64,000 bases of DNA from Prorocentrum cordatum. Lineage: Eukaryota > Sar > Dinophyceae > Prorocentrales > Prorocentraceae. The position numbers were made by a program, and so were the translations under genes. Below, in pieces: positions 34,801 to 44,871 of the stretch; position 1 is the stretch's first letter, and each line of letters opens with the position of its first letter. Where the stretch lies: assembly GCA_963575745.1 (NCBI GenBank), contig CAUYUJ010019618.1, positions 62,001 to 126,000 on the forward strand. Direction: 5' to 3'. The notes under the pieces were generated by a model, which saw nothing but the letters and a program-made list of their open reading frames with translations, was not told the origin of the DNA and did no database searches.

Positions 34801-35467
34801 TCGCGCGGAACGCCCGAGGATCCACCAACGCTCGTCGCGTACGCGTCCAGCAACTCCTCGATCGACTCGTGGAGTAAGCCAGAATCCGCACATGCGGCAT
34901 GGTGTCGCGTGGCTTCCATGTGGTTCCAGCTGTTGGAGCACAACCAACGAAATGCTGCTCGAAGTCGCGCCACGGAAACTTGCAAGTCAGGATGATGCCA
35001 GATACCGTCAGCGCGGCTTCCCACGAACTGGACGATCAGAGTGTGCGCCAGGGCCATCGGCGACAGTCCGATGGCAGTCAGAGCCGCGTCGGGGCTCTGC
35101 GGGTACGCAACAACGTTCTTCTGGTGATAGCGCGGCGCCTCGTCGGCACTCGTCCTGGCGAAAGACGCCCTGTCCAACAACACGCGCTTCACGCTGACGT
35201 ACACCCTCGCCAGGTTGATCACCTTGCACTCGGTGTACGTTAAGTTCGTGAGCTCTTCCGGGTCAGGACCACGCCACATGCCATTCGCGAGAGCCTCGCT
35301 GGGCATGCGCAGCCGCGGGCGGCACCGCCCGCGGCTGTCTGTGTGCGTGTTCGACAATGCTTCGGCGCACTCCTTGCACATGCTCACGCGAAGATCTCCG
35401 CCGCTGCCCTCGGGCGCATCCGTGCGTACTGCGGACTTGTACAATACCCACCGATGATTCGGATCAC
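31782..35467 (-). CDS. Helitron Rep (HUH/Y2 nicking-joining) exon
   Basis: This ORF is about 1,230 aa. Near residue 590-700 it has LFFTLNPHDIRSP and FHSTVKDVMRYIF, typical of the Helitron-like N-terminal region. The HUH motif is HIHML (33,477-33,491), and the Y2 motif is YCSSYSSK (about 32,656-32,672), with the two Tyr four residues apart, as in Helitron Y..KY. Between them, CKPSVCHKGRLGKRGFCRMFYWHL and MLGPQCNHDIQVL match conserved Helitron positions. Rep would nick and join DNA ends through the Tyr residues. Splice acceptor CGCACCCCAG|GTGATCC sets the first exon base at 35,467; upstream in-frame residues (VVCRAPAVWRA) come from a 20-bp repeat in the intron. The frame stops at 31,782, beyond the point where the helicase frame takes over. 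Confidence 0.88.
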
Positions 35468-35733
35468 CTGGGGTGCGCACAAGACAACATGACAACTTTC
35501 CCGGCTGACGTGGGCACGGGGGCCGAGCACGCCAGACAGCAGGAGCACGGCAGACGACTATAGCACGCAATCCACGGCAGCAGACATGATCACGGCACAG
35601 CAACACAGCACGAGTGGGCATAAGAGCACGTCAGACCACAGGAGCAGGAGCAGGAGCACCGGAGCACGGGGAGCACGGCAGACCACAGGAGCACCACGAC
35701 AACAGAAGCTGGGACAACGAGACAGAGCGCCAC
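35468..35733 (-). other. Inferred 266-bp intron with 20-bp repeats and CCAGGTG at both ends
   Basis: On the minus strand the donor is TCTCCAG|GTGGCGC and the acceptor CACCCCAG|GTGATCC. Both junctions share the 7-mer CCAGGTG, and the join restores a single frame (SVVSPGDPNHRW). The intron contains several 20-bp family units (+ strand ggagcacggcagacc), here inverted relative to most other arrays. Confidence 0.7.
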
Positions 35734-37651
35734 CTGGAGAGACAACGGAGTGCTCCCGCATGTCTCTCCTCAGATTGTCTTCCCAAAGGCGCACGCGGTC
35801 GACCCAGTTCTTTGCGTCCTCCACCTTCGTGAACCCGAGCTCGTGCGGCTCCCCGCGGCTGCACGCCTCCACGCTCTCTCGCGCTTCCTGGGCTCGCTCA
35901 GACACCTTGAAGAACTTTTTCAAGTACTGTTCAATGCTGAGGAGCTTGTCGACCTGCTCGTACCACGTCTCCTTGTTTTCATTCCAGAACTCTTCGGACC
36001 ACGATAACCACTCCGGGCACTTGTCGCTGCTCGACGATGGGATGTGAACTCGATTCAAGTCGCACTTGGGCGTCTTTCGACAGCAGACGGCACAGGCATC
36101 ATGGACGTATCGTTCGTCCGTCTGCGCATTCTTGTACTGCGCCACACAGAACCTGCCCACCTGCGGACTGACCGCGTCCAGGCCCTCTGCGCGCGCCCGT
36201 TCGAGCACTGTCCTCCGGTGCGTCTGGAGAATGTCTTCGCCGTCTCGTTGATGGAGATCATGCCTGCACTCCTCGAGCAGGTGCCGTCGCTTGTCGTCGT
36301 CGTCGGAGTCACCCCACGGTTGCTTGCAGAAGCGGCAATGGTTCGGGCCCAGGTACTCGGGCGTCTCCGCGTACTTCGGCAAGGACCCGGGCTCGGGCTT
36401 TGCCAGAGCGAGGAGTACCTGCAAAGCGGGTGCGGATCGGGCGACGTCGTCGTCGAGCCTCTGCGGTCGCGGCTCGTCGGCGAGGAACTTTTTGCTCTCG
36501 TCACGGACGAGGTCTGCCAGCCTCTCCTCCCCGAAGCATTTCTTGCAAAAGTGCTGATATACCCTGGCGGTCCGGGCTGGTTTGACACCGCATCCGATGC
36601 ACTTGGAGCCAGCTGCCTTCCAGCACACGTCGCACAGCGCCGCGCTCTTCTTGAAATGCGACGAGCACACAGAGCAGCTCCTCACGACTTTGGAGCAGCT
36701 CTCTGTTCCGCATTCGATCATGGAAACCTGCAGCGGTTCCTTGGTGGCGGGGTCCTCGGTCCTGTAACAGAATGCGCACTCGGGGGAATCCCAATGTGTT
36801 TTACACAGGCCCGCCGCCCGCTGCTCTGGTGTGGTGCACTCAGGACACCACAGGGCGAGGTTGTCGCACATCTCGCACTGCGGGGTCTCCAGGGACGCCG
36901 GCGGCACAGCGTGGCAGCTGGCGCACGAGCGCGCAGCGAAACAGGCCTGGCAAGCTCGCCGATATATCACTGCATTTCGCGCTCGCATCCGACCGCAATG
37001 CACGCAGAACCGACCGTCCTGGGCCCAGCACGACTGGCACTTCGCTTTCGACTGCCCGTTAGACATGCCAGAACACGCGCTACAGAACACCACTGATGCG
37101 TCGCAAGATTCGTTGCTACACTTCGACCGAGTCAAGGAGCCAGCAGGAGTCGGCGCAGCGCAGTGCGAGCAAGGGGTCGAAGATGTAAAGCACTCGGAGC
37201 ACAGCTTGAGATTGCGTTCCTCAGGCGAAGTGTGCGTCGGACACGCCATAGCACATCTTTTTCCCGCGGCCTGCGGGTTCTTCTCGCGTGACTCGCAGGC
37301 CACGCACAGCGTTGGTTCGTCTTCCTCGTTGCACCAGGTACACTCAGGGCAGCTGCGAGACCGATAACACGGCTTGCACATGCCACCGCTGAGCTCCGTC
37401 TGCGCACCGCAGAATCGACAACATCCCTTTCTCTTCTCCTGCTTCTGGCGGTACAGAGTAGGATGCTTCTCCTTGTAGCAAGACTTGCAGTAACCGTCAT
37501 AACCGGACTGAGCCTTCGGGGGCTCCTCACCACGGCGGGTCTTGTGATACCCTTTGCAATACTTGATCGTCTTAGCAGCACGCGCTCGACAAACAAGAGA
37601 CCCACAGAACATCATATAGAACGCCAGTCGGAGCATGCCGAAAATAAACAT
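35734..37651 (-). CDS. Cys-rich multi-zinc-finger protein, 5' exon of the Helitron gene
   Basis: About 640 aa up to the splice donor. From residue ~25 to ~420 it has a dense series of CxxC pairs: CRFCGAQ, CKPCYRSRSCPECTWC, CSECFTSSTPCSHC, CSACSGM, CQSCW, CVHCGRM, CQACFAARSCASC, CEMCDNLALWCPEC, CSVCSSHF, CDVCW, CIGCGVKPARTARVYQHFCKKC and later CRFCKQPW. The pattern CxxCG..(R)..(V/I)Y...C..C recurs at least twice, so the region is a degenerate repeat of one finger type. Such fingers often precede Rep in Helitron proteins and may bind transposon DNA. The C-terminal 200 residues are charged and helical. Start: the ORF begins at an ATG at 37,651; an upstream exon cannot be excluded. Confidence 0.75.
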
Positions 37652-37970
37652 CGGTAAGAATCGCCCCGAGGATCACCTACTAGAAAGTTGGATCTGACAG
37701 GGCTAATAGAAGCACCTCCACCGCGCACACCCTGCCGCAGCTTTGCAACCACATTGAGCCCAATACAACATATGCCAACAACATAGAGCACGTGAGAGAG
37801 CGACCTTAATCGTCGAGGGCTATCAAGAGCACCCACGGCATTGCGCACTGGAAAAAAAATGACGCGCTCCTGTGCTCTGCTATACTCCTGGCGTTGCCGT
37901 GCTGATTGGCCGTGTTGGTCTGGTGTGCTCCTGTGATACGCGGCGCCCCTGCGACCTGCACTGATCCTGA
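37652..37970. other. 5' flank of the Helitron gene; no gene seen
   Basis: Mixed sequence with stops in all frames, carrying no SL and no obvious promoter. Degenerate 20-bp repeat-like words start at about 37,865. Confidence 0.4.
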
Positions 37971-37974
37971 ATGC

Positions 37975-38222
37975 TTTGCCGTGCTCCTGTGTGTTCTGCC
38001 GTGTTCCTGTGTGGCCTGCCGTGCTCTTGTGTGGTCTGCCGTGCTCCTGTTGGTCTGCCGTGCTCTTTCTGTGGTCTGCCGTGCTCCTGTGGGTTCCGCC
38101 GTGCTCCTGTGGCGTCTGCCGTGCTCCTGTGTGGTCTGCCGTGTTCCTTTGTGGTCTGCCGTGCTCCTGTGTGGTCTGCCGTGCTCCTGTGTGGCCTGCC
38201 GTGCTCTTGTGTGAGCTGTGGC
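37975..38222 (+). repeat. 20-bp minisatellite, array d
   Basis: About 12 units. It ends abruptly at the 3' end of the first EEP cassette. The equivalent flank of the second cassette is 47,565-47,932. Confidence 0.95.
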
Positions 38223-38516
38223 TGCGGGGCCTGTGAAGGCTAAAGGAAGCCCGAGGCCCGCGGAGCCCATTGGCCCCAGGGCCTCAAGGGCCAGCCCTGG
38301 GGCCCCAAAGGAGCCCCAGAAGGGAAGGGCGCGAAGCGCCAAACGCGCATAGCGCACGATTTCAAAGAAATCAAGGAGGCAGCAGGGGCAGGGGCGCGCA
38401 CGCACGCCCAACAAGCCCCCAAAGCTGCAAGTGCATCATGGGCAGAAGAGCTGCCTCACGCACAGAACGGAAGGAGGACGAGGGGCGGATACAACAGAAA
38501 GGAAGATGCAGCATCA

Positions 38517-40180
38517 CTACCCCTCGTCACCAGCAGCGCGGCGGCGTCTCATGCGCCAGTCCTCGCGCGCCGTCTCAGCCACGGCTGACCGTTCACCACT
38601 TCTTCGGCGCCTCCTGCGGCCCGCATGCCACGGCACCGACGGCGCCCTGAGCGCTCTGAGCGGGCCAATGGGCGGAGGCTGCCCTTCCCACTGCAGCTCG
38701 GCCAGCCACGTCCGCAGGCACACGTAGTCGTAGCGCCGCATGCAGTCCGACACGATCCTCTGCGACTGCGTCAGCGTGTGGCGCCACCGGTAGTAGGCCC
38801 GCCTCGCAGGCATGCCAGTCCCCCAGGCCCGCTCGCAGATCTCCTCGGCCAACTCCTCGGCCGTCCTCCCACGCGCCCGCAGCCTGGTGGCGAAGCGCGG
38901 CTGGGACAGGATCTGCGTGACGTAGCCGACGCAGTGGTCCATCCACTCGCTGAAGCATTCCATCGTCTCGCCGACCTCGGGAGCCTGGGTCCAGTAGCGC
39001 GCCCATCCAGCGACCTGCAGCTCAAGCCTGGGCGCGACGCTGCGCCTCGGCTGCGCTGGCTCGGGCCGAGCCACCGCAGAGCCAGGGCATCGCTCCTTGA
39101 GCATGGGCGCAGCGCCTGTGCGCCCGCCAAGCCCCGCGGTCGCCCCGCAGTGGGTGCACGCCATCAGCTCCTGCTCGGCTGCGCCGTCTCCGCACGTGGC
39201 GAAGGCGAGCCCCTGCCAGATGAGGGTGGCTTGGGCCACCCAGCATGAGAGCTCCCTCACCAGCTCCATCGTGCCGAGGGACCCGCGCCTGGCCACAGCG
39301 CAGGCGCGGTGCAGCTCCGCACCTGCCTTGGCCCAGCGTACGGCATGACCGTTGCCGCAGAGGTAGGCTTCCATGACCTTGCCTTCCAGCACGTCCCTGG
39401 CGATGCCGTGAGCTGCAACAATGGTCACCTTGAGCGTGTGCACGTCCAGCGAAGCGTAGATCCCCTCCCAGAGATGGGCATTGGGCAGAAGCCTCGAGCC
39501 AGTCGTAGAGGTGGACGCAGCCCTCACCAAGGCACGTCGCCTCCGAAGGCCCCAGGACGTGTACCCGCAACGCCACGGCCATCCCAACTCCTCCAGGGAC
39601 TCAGCCTCCATATTAAAGTCGGCTTTGAAGACCCACGGGATGTAGGCATAGAAGCCCGTCGCCTCCACACAGCCGAGGCGGTACCGCAGGGCCGAGGGCA
39701 GCGAGGACGCCGACTCGTCGGCCTGCAAGCCGTCTCGCACCAGGATCGCCGCCCCGCCTGAGGTCGCCTGGGGCCCCTGCTTGTCCGACAGCACTGCCTC
39801 GGGGAGGAAGGCCACGCCTCCCAGGCCGCGGCCCTGAGCCGCCGCACTGGGCAGGCTCTCATGCGGGAGCCTCGTCTCCAGCAGCGCCACCACGTCGGGC
39901 CAGTAGTTGCACGTCTGGAAGAAGGCCTCAATGGCCTCAAAACCCCTGCTCCACGCGTGGCAGTTGCAGCCGAGCAAAACGAGGCCAGCCCGAAGCTGCT
40001 GGCTTCCTGCCCCGTCAACCATCGGCGCCTTGCAGATGACGGCTGCCACGCGGACTGCGCGTTGGCCAGCGCCCGGCACAGGGCACGCCGCGCCCCTGGT
40101 CGCGGGACCCTCCGCCCCCACCAGGACTGGAGGGGGGACCTGGCCCCACGCTCCAGCGCTCCTCATCGGCGTCTGCGGGC
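38517..40180 (-). pseudogene. EEP-endonuclease-like ORF2, copy 1 (no reverse transcriptase)
   Basis: The sense region starts after about 40,180 with MRSAGAWGQVPPP and runs to the stop at 38,517; upstream extension of the frame to 41,099 only shadows ORF1. LVLLGCNCHAWSRG, VVALLETRL, GGVAFLP, GGAAILVRDGL and KADFNMEAES follow the order of EEP/APE-type endonucleases of LINEs, with DFN intact here. After that, a neighbouring frame reads ATCLGEGCVHLYDWLEAS, which resembles the TC..gS.iDY segment, so a frame change near 39,560 shared by both copies is possible. The C-terminal 250 residues (ELSCWVAQATL ... RTWLAELQWEG) are Ala/Arg-rich, with no RT or RNase H motif. Function unknown; likely non-autonomous or dead. 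Confidence 0.6.
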
Positions 40181-40560
40181 CGCTGGCCAGCACGGGAGGT
40201 GGCCGCCGCTGAGGAGGTGGCCGTCCCTCGACCCCTCCGGTTGCCAGCGGGGGGTGCCCCTGCCCGTCACCATCGGGGCCGAGAGCTGCGACGTCGTGGG
40301 GCTGAATCCCACCGCTCTCGGCCCCTGACTGGCCGTCGGGGGGCCACCTCGGTGTTCCCGACCGCGCCAGTTGGCTACCTCGGGCAAGGGCGCTCGGCGC
40401 CGCCCGCCGCCTGCGAGGGCCGCGGGCGCGCCAGCGGCCGTCACAGCGCCTCCTCCACCTGTCCCAGCAGCTAGGCCCTCGCACGTCCCGAGGGAAGGGC
40501 GCTCCGCTGTCCCCGACGTCGAGGTCGGCGGTGGAAGCTGACCACTCCGACGCTCTCGCA

Positions 40561-41860
40561 TCACACGCGGCGCGGCCCGTATCCAGCAGCAGGAGCAACC
40601 GCAGCAGCCGCAGCCACCAAGGGGTCGCTGTCCGCGAGGGCCGCCCCTTGCTCAGCGAGGGCCTTGGCGAGGCACGGCTCCACCAGAGGCCACGTGCCCA
40701 GGGTCGCCCCGTGCTGGCCGCGGGCCGCTGCAGGGCCGCAGGGCCCGTCCGCTGACCTGGCCCGCGGGGCTGGCGGCCCAGCCGCAGTAGGCCCTGTCTG
40801 CGGGGCTGCAGCGGGCGGGGCGGCCGCGGGCCCCCCAGAGGCCACGATGTCAAGCGGCATGTCGTCATCCTCGGACGCGAGGCCATCGTCCCCGACGCTG
40901 TCGCCCCAACGCGTCCTGGCCGAGCTGCTGCGGGGCCTGAGCACCTCGGCGACCGCCTCCTTCTGCGTGTTGAGAATCCCGACGATCTCGGAAAGCCTAG
41001 GGGGCAGCTCCGACCCATGCTGCTTGAGGAGGTCCGAAAGGGCGCCGACCTGAGTGAGCAGCCCTTGGACTGCGTCCCCAAGCGGGCACGGAACCCCATC
41101 CGACGGCCGCGTTGGCCCGCTGGATCGCTTGCTGCGTGACCTTGGCTCTGGTATCCTCCAGCTCGGCAATCTGCCCCGCGACCTCATCCACTCCCAACTC
41201 GGCTGCCGACAGCAGCTCCTGCTTCTCCGCGATGAGTTCGCGCAGCTCGGACGCCTGCAGCTGGAGCTTCTCCTTCTTGGTGCGTGCCGCGGCCAGCTGG
41301 CGCTCGACCTTCTGAATGGCGTTGGCCTCGATGTGGAGCACCGAGTGAGGAGGGCGGTCCGTCCTCTGGGCTTCCAGGACGGCCAGCTCACAGGCGGCGA
41401 CCTGGTCCTTGCCCAGCTGGAGGGCGCCCTCCACTTCCCGCTGGAAGTCCGCCGAGAGCCCGAGCGCCAGGGCCTCCTGGAGCTTGTCGACGCGCTCCTT
41501 GGCCGCCACGAGCTGCGCCTGCAGCTCCACGCACTGGGCCTTGGCCTCTCCCCGAGGCCGCACCCGCCTTGCCCTGCTGTTGGGGGTGCTGCTGGGCGCG
41601 GTGCTCCCCGAGAGGGCCCGCTGGGAGGCTGAGCGCCTCGCTGCCCGCTGTTCAGCCCTTCCCCTGGGTTGCTGAACGAACCCGTCAGCGTCCACTCTCG
41701 GGGGGCCCCTGTCGGGGCGGTACTCCTTCGTCCAGGGGGGAGCACTGGTGCCGCACACCTTGCACGTCCACCGCTTGTCACACCAGTTCCAAGCGTCGCA
41801 GCCACGCTTAGCACACAGCCAGTACGCCCGCCTGGCCAGCCCCGAGGCACCCTCCGACAT
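40561..41860 (-). pseudogene. ORF1 of EEP cassette, copy 1 (frameshifted): zinc motif and coiled coil
   Basis: From the ATG at 41,860 the frame gives SEGASGLARRAYW, then CAKRGCDAWNWCDKRWTCKVCG, a compact zinc-ribbon-like motif, then long helical segments (RVDKLQEALALGLS, ELIAEKQELLSAAELGVDE). Sense leaves this frame near 41,095, where it becomes VGWGSVPAWGR, and continues in another frame (CPLGDAVQGLLTQVGALSDLL) to the stop at 40,561. Copy 2 reads straight through the same place, so copy 1 carries a small indel. Such proteins are typical nucleic-acid-binding ORF1 products, but the family is not recognised. Confidence 0.7.
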
Positions 41861-42015
41861 GGCGGCGCGCCGTGGGACTGACTGCTGCCCGGCCGAATCT
41901 CCCGGCCCTGAAGGAACGAGGAGAAACAAAATTGGCGAAGCTTCTGGCTCTTGGCGAAGCGCCCCTCGCGCTCAAGAACGCCCGACGGACTCGCGGTCGT
42001 CGGGTGCGCCATGGC

Positions 42016-42037
42016 CTTGAGCCAAAATGGCTACGGA
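42016..42037 (-). other. Genomic copy of the dinoflagellate spliced leader (22/22)
   Basis: On the minus strand this is T followed by CCGTAGCCATTTTGGCTC and AAG, the complete 22-nt dinoflagellate SL exon. It is followed after two bases by an ATG (42,012) and directly preceded by a 20-bp array unit (GGCAGACCACACAAGAGCACGG...). No Sm site or SL-RNA intron follows, so it is not an SL RNA gene. It is a relict SL, as in recycled processed cDNAs of dinoflagellates. Confidence 0.95.
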
Positions 42038-42039
42038 CC

Positions 42040-42500
42040 GTGCTCTTGTGTGGTCTGCCGTGCTCCTGTTGGTCTGCCGTGCTCTTCTGTGGTCTGCCGT
42101 GCTCCTATGGGGTCTGCCGTTGTTCGGCCGTCTTGAGGGCACTCTTAGGGCATAGTCTGCCGTGCTCCTCGTCTTGGTCTGCCGTGCTCCTCGTCTTGGT
42201 CATCCTTTCCGTCGTCTTGAGGGCGCTCTTGGTGCAAGGTCTGCCGTGCTCCTCGTCTTGGTATGCCGTGCTCCTCTCGGTTCCTAAGCCTGGTCTGCCG
42301 TGCTCCTCGTCTTGGTCTGCCGTGCTCCTCTCGGTTCCTACGCGCGGTCTGCCGTGCTCCTGTGAGGAGCAGGGCAGACCACAGGAGCAAGGCAGACCAC
42401 ACAGGAGCACGGCAGACCACACCTCGATTTTTTGAGGATGTCTCGAGCGAAATGGCCGTGGTCTGCCGTGGTCCACACGGGAGCACGGCAGACCACCTGC
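42040..42500 (+). repeat. 20-bp array e with CTCGTCTTGG variants and a terminal hairpin
   Basis: Starts directly at the SL 5' end. Includes cttgagggc(a/g)ctcttgg units, then a turn-back hairpin at about 42,345-42,420. A second hairpin (ggtctgccgtggtcc / gggagcacggcagacc) lies at 42,460-42,497. The same order is found after the other two SLs. Confidence 0.92.
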
Positions 42501-42762
42501 TCATTTTCTGAGGACGTCCCGAGCGAAAACGTCATTTTTGACATAAGAGGTTCTAAAACACCTCTGTCGGCATCTCATTTTTTCGAGGATGTCTCGAGCG
42601 AAACGCTCATTTTCATGCAGAATGAAAATTTTTGATATTTTTCAACATCCCGATTTTTTGAAGATGTCTCGAGCGAAACCGTCATTTTTGACATAAGACG
42701 TCTTAAACGATAGCCTCCAACACTTCGATTTTTCGAGGATGTCTCGAGCGAAATGGCCATTT
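42500..42762 (+). repeat. Block R, copy 2
   Basis: Same four GAGGATGTCTCGAGCGAAA-containing units as 23,316-23,580, with a few substitutions. Confidence 0.9.
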
Positions 42763-42764
42763 TG

Positions 42765-43165
42765 GGGAACCTGACCGGACAAGAACGGGAAGCGCCGTTT
42801 TTTATCCACCACGTGCGTTAGAGACCGTATTGGCGAGAACGTCAGAGAAACCCATAAACGCAACAGAACATGATGGCCTGCCGCGTTCCGACGGCCCAAG
42901 ACGGCCCAAGAGGCCCCCAAGATCGCTTTAAGATCGCCCAAGAGGCCTTCAAGATGGCCCCGAAACGGCCGAAGAAGTCCCCAAGACGGTCCCAAGAGGG
43001 CCCGAACACGGCGCAAGAGGCCTCCAAGACGCCCAAGATGTCTTCCAAGACGGCCAAGATGGCCCCTTTTTTTTCTTTCTCTTGTTTTTGTGTTTGTTTT
43101 CATTTTTTTCCAGACGGCAAGATGGCTCAAAGAGGGCACCAAGACGGGCCCAAAGGCCTCGAAGA
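42765..43165 (+). repeat. Block P, copy 2, with a T-rich insertion
   Basis: Matches 20,805-21,165 except for a T-rich insertion at about 43,067-43,114 ending in TTTTTCCAG. Confidence 0.88.
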
Positions 43166-43169
43166 CGGT

Positions 43170-43835
43170 ATGCCGGGCCTTCCTTTGGTCTGCCGTGCTC
43201 TTTGGGGGTCGCGTGCTCTGTGGAGTTTGCCGTTGCGAACTGTGTGGTCTGCCGTTGCTCTGTGTGGTCTGGCGGCTCTGTATGGTCTGCCGTTGCTCTT
43301 GTGTGGTTTGCGTGCCTTCCTGTGTGGGTCCTGCGTGCTCCGTGGGGTCTGGTGTGACTGTGTGGTCTGCCGTGCTCCTGGTGGTCTGCCTGTGCTCCGT
43401 CGTGGTCTTCAGTGCCCTTTTGGTCTGCCGTTGCTCATCTGCGGTTCTGCCGTGCTCTTATGTGCTGGTCTGCCGTAGCGGAGGTGTGGACCTGCCGTGC
43501 TCATTGGGTCTGGGCCTTTGCTCCTTGTGGTTTGCCGAACCTCCTGTGTGGTCTGCCGTGCTCCTGTGTGGTCAGCAGACCCAGGGCTGAGGGAAGGCTG
43601 GAGCAGTGCTCTGGTGGTCCTTCACCCGCCCAGCTCAGTCCCCTCCCACTCTGGACCGATCTTGCGGGAAGCTGGCTTGTGGCAGCGCATCGCGCGTCCA
43701 TAGCGTTCGTGTGCTTGCTTTTACCTCCTTGAATGTCTGCTCCACCTCTCCTTGAGACGCAGAAGCCTCCGAGCGCCGGGAGCAGAAATGATGCACTTTC
43801 GAAAAATCTGTTTGGATGAGTTTTGTTAGCGCGGC
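43170..43835 (+). repeat. Diverged 20-bp array f, then block Q, copy 2
   Basis: 43,180-43,580 is a 20-bp array with many 1-bp deletions. 43,572-43,835 matches 21,556-21,925 but lacks the 88-bp T-rich insertion. Confidence 0.88.
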
Positions 43836-43837
43836 CT

Positions 43838-44115
43838 CGGAATTCAATTTTTCCGGCGACGGCCAGAGCCGACGCCAGCGCTGGATCCGGCTCGGCCGCC
43901 AGCACAGGTGCCGGCCCGGGCGTTCGGTTCGAGCGCCGGCCTGGGTGCCGGAATCGGCCCGGAAGGGTTCCAGGGCGCCGGGAGCAGAAAATCAATATTT
44001 TCGAAAGAAAAATATGTCTTGGAGTGGCCTTTTTTCGGCACCGCCTCGGAATTCAATTTTCCGGCGCCGGCCGGCGCCGGAACCGGCCCGGGCGCTGGCC
44101 CGGGTGCCGGCCCGG
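43838..44115 (+). repeat. 190-209-bp repeat, about 1.5 units
   Basis: Same unit as 21,926-22,735; it runs directly into array g. Confidence 0.9.
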
Positions 44116-44117
44116 GC

Positions 44118-44475
44118 GGTGCTCATTTGGGATTTGCCGTGCTCATGTGGGGTCTGCCGTACTCCTGTGTGGTCTGCCGTGCTCCGGTGGTCTGCCGTGC
44201 TCCTTTGGGGTCTGCCTTGCTACTGTGGGGTCTGCCGTGCTCCTGTGTGGTCTGCCGTGCTCCTGTGGTTTGCCTTGCACCTGTGTGGTCTGCCGTGCTC
44301 CTTTTGGGTCTGCTCTGCCGTGCTCCTGTGGGGTCTGCCGTGCTCCTGTGGGGTCTGCCGTGCTCTTGTGGGGTCTGCCGTGCTCTTGTGTGGTCTGCCG
44401 TGCTCCTTTGTGGTCTGCCGTGCTCCTGTGTGGTCTGCCGTGCTCCTGTGTGGCCTGCCGTGCTCTTGTGTGGTG
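44118..44475 (+). repeat. 20-bp minisatellite, array g
   Basis: About 18 units, ending at the 3' border of the middle SL cassette. Confidence 0.95.
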
Positions 44476-44871
44476 TGGTGGGGCCTCTAAAGGCTGGAAA
44501 AAAAAGGGGGAGGTCCACTGAGGACCGAGCCCGAGGCACGCGGGAGCCTCCAGGGCCAGCAGGAGGGGGCCGCATCGGGCCGCCCTCCCCGAGGGGCCGC
44601 TTCAGGCCAACCTCCAGCACACCCCCACGAGGGGCCGCTTCGGGCCTCCCCGAGGGCAGGCCGCCAGGGGCGGGCGGTGCCGAGAGGCATGCAGAAGCAG
44701 CGAAGCTGCACCGAAGATCAAGCTGAAGAACAAAAGGACTTCAACGATCAACAAGTGCCACACGACGCCCACGTGCACATACAAAAATGCGAATGCAAGC
44801 GGGAGAGAGGAAGCCAAGCAGAGGAGAGGAGGAAGGACTCACTCACAGACCTCGTAGCTTCAGACAACAGC

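Larger units (their letters stand above)
24848..37651 (-). mobile_element. Helitron-type rolling-circle transposon coding region
   Basis: On the minus strand, a Cys-rich protein, a Rep with HIH and YCSSY motifs, a Pif1-like SF1 helicase and an OTU-type protease lie in this order. This is the RepHel core of Helitrons; OTU-type protease domains are known from some Helitron/Helentron proteins. Two introns can be placed by phase. I could not identify the Helitron termini (5' TC, 3' hairpin plus CTRR), so the boundaries given are only those of the coding trail. The Rep-to-helicase junction carries a 1-nt frame change, which suggests decay or a sequence error. Confidence 0.85.
38228..42037 (-). mobile_element. 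SL-tagged EEP cassette, copy 1
   Basis: A unit of about 3.8 kb with the dinoflagellate SL at its 5' end (42,016-42,037), an ORF1 and an endonuclease-like ORF2. It is nearly identical to 47,937-51,748. Both sides are bordered by 20-bp arrays. There is no poly(T) on the plus strand at the 3' end, so classical poly(A) retroposition is not shown. Confidence 0.8.

Noticed and set aside
36044-37096. 350-aa plus-strand ORF over the Helitron Cys-rich exon
   Set aside because: Antisense shadow of the CxxC-rich minus-strand protein.
42016-42037. SL RNA gene
   Set aside because: Only the SL exon is present; no GT-starting intron or Sm-binding site follows, and a coding cassette begins directly.
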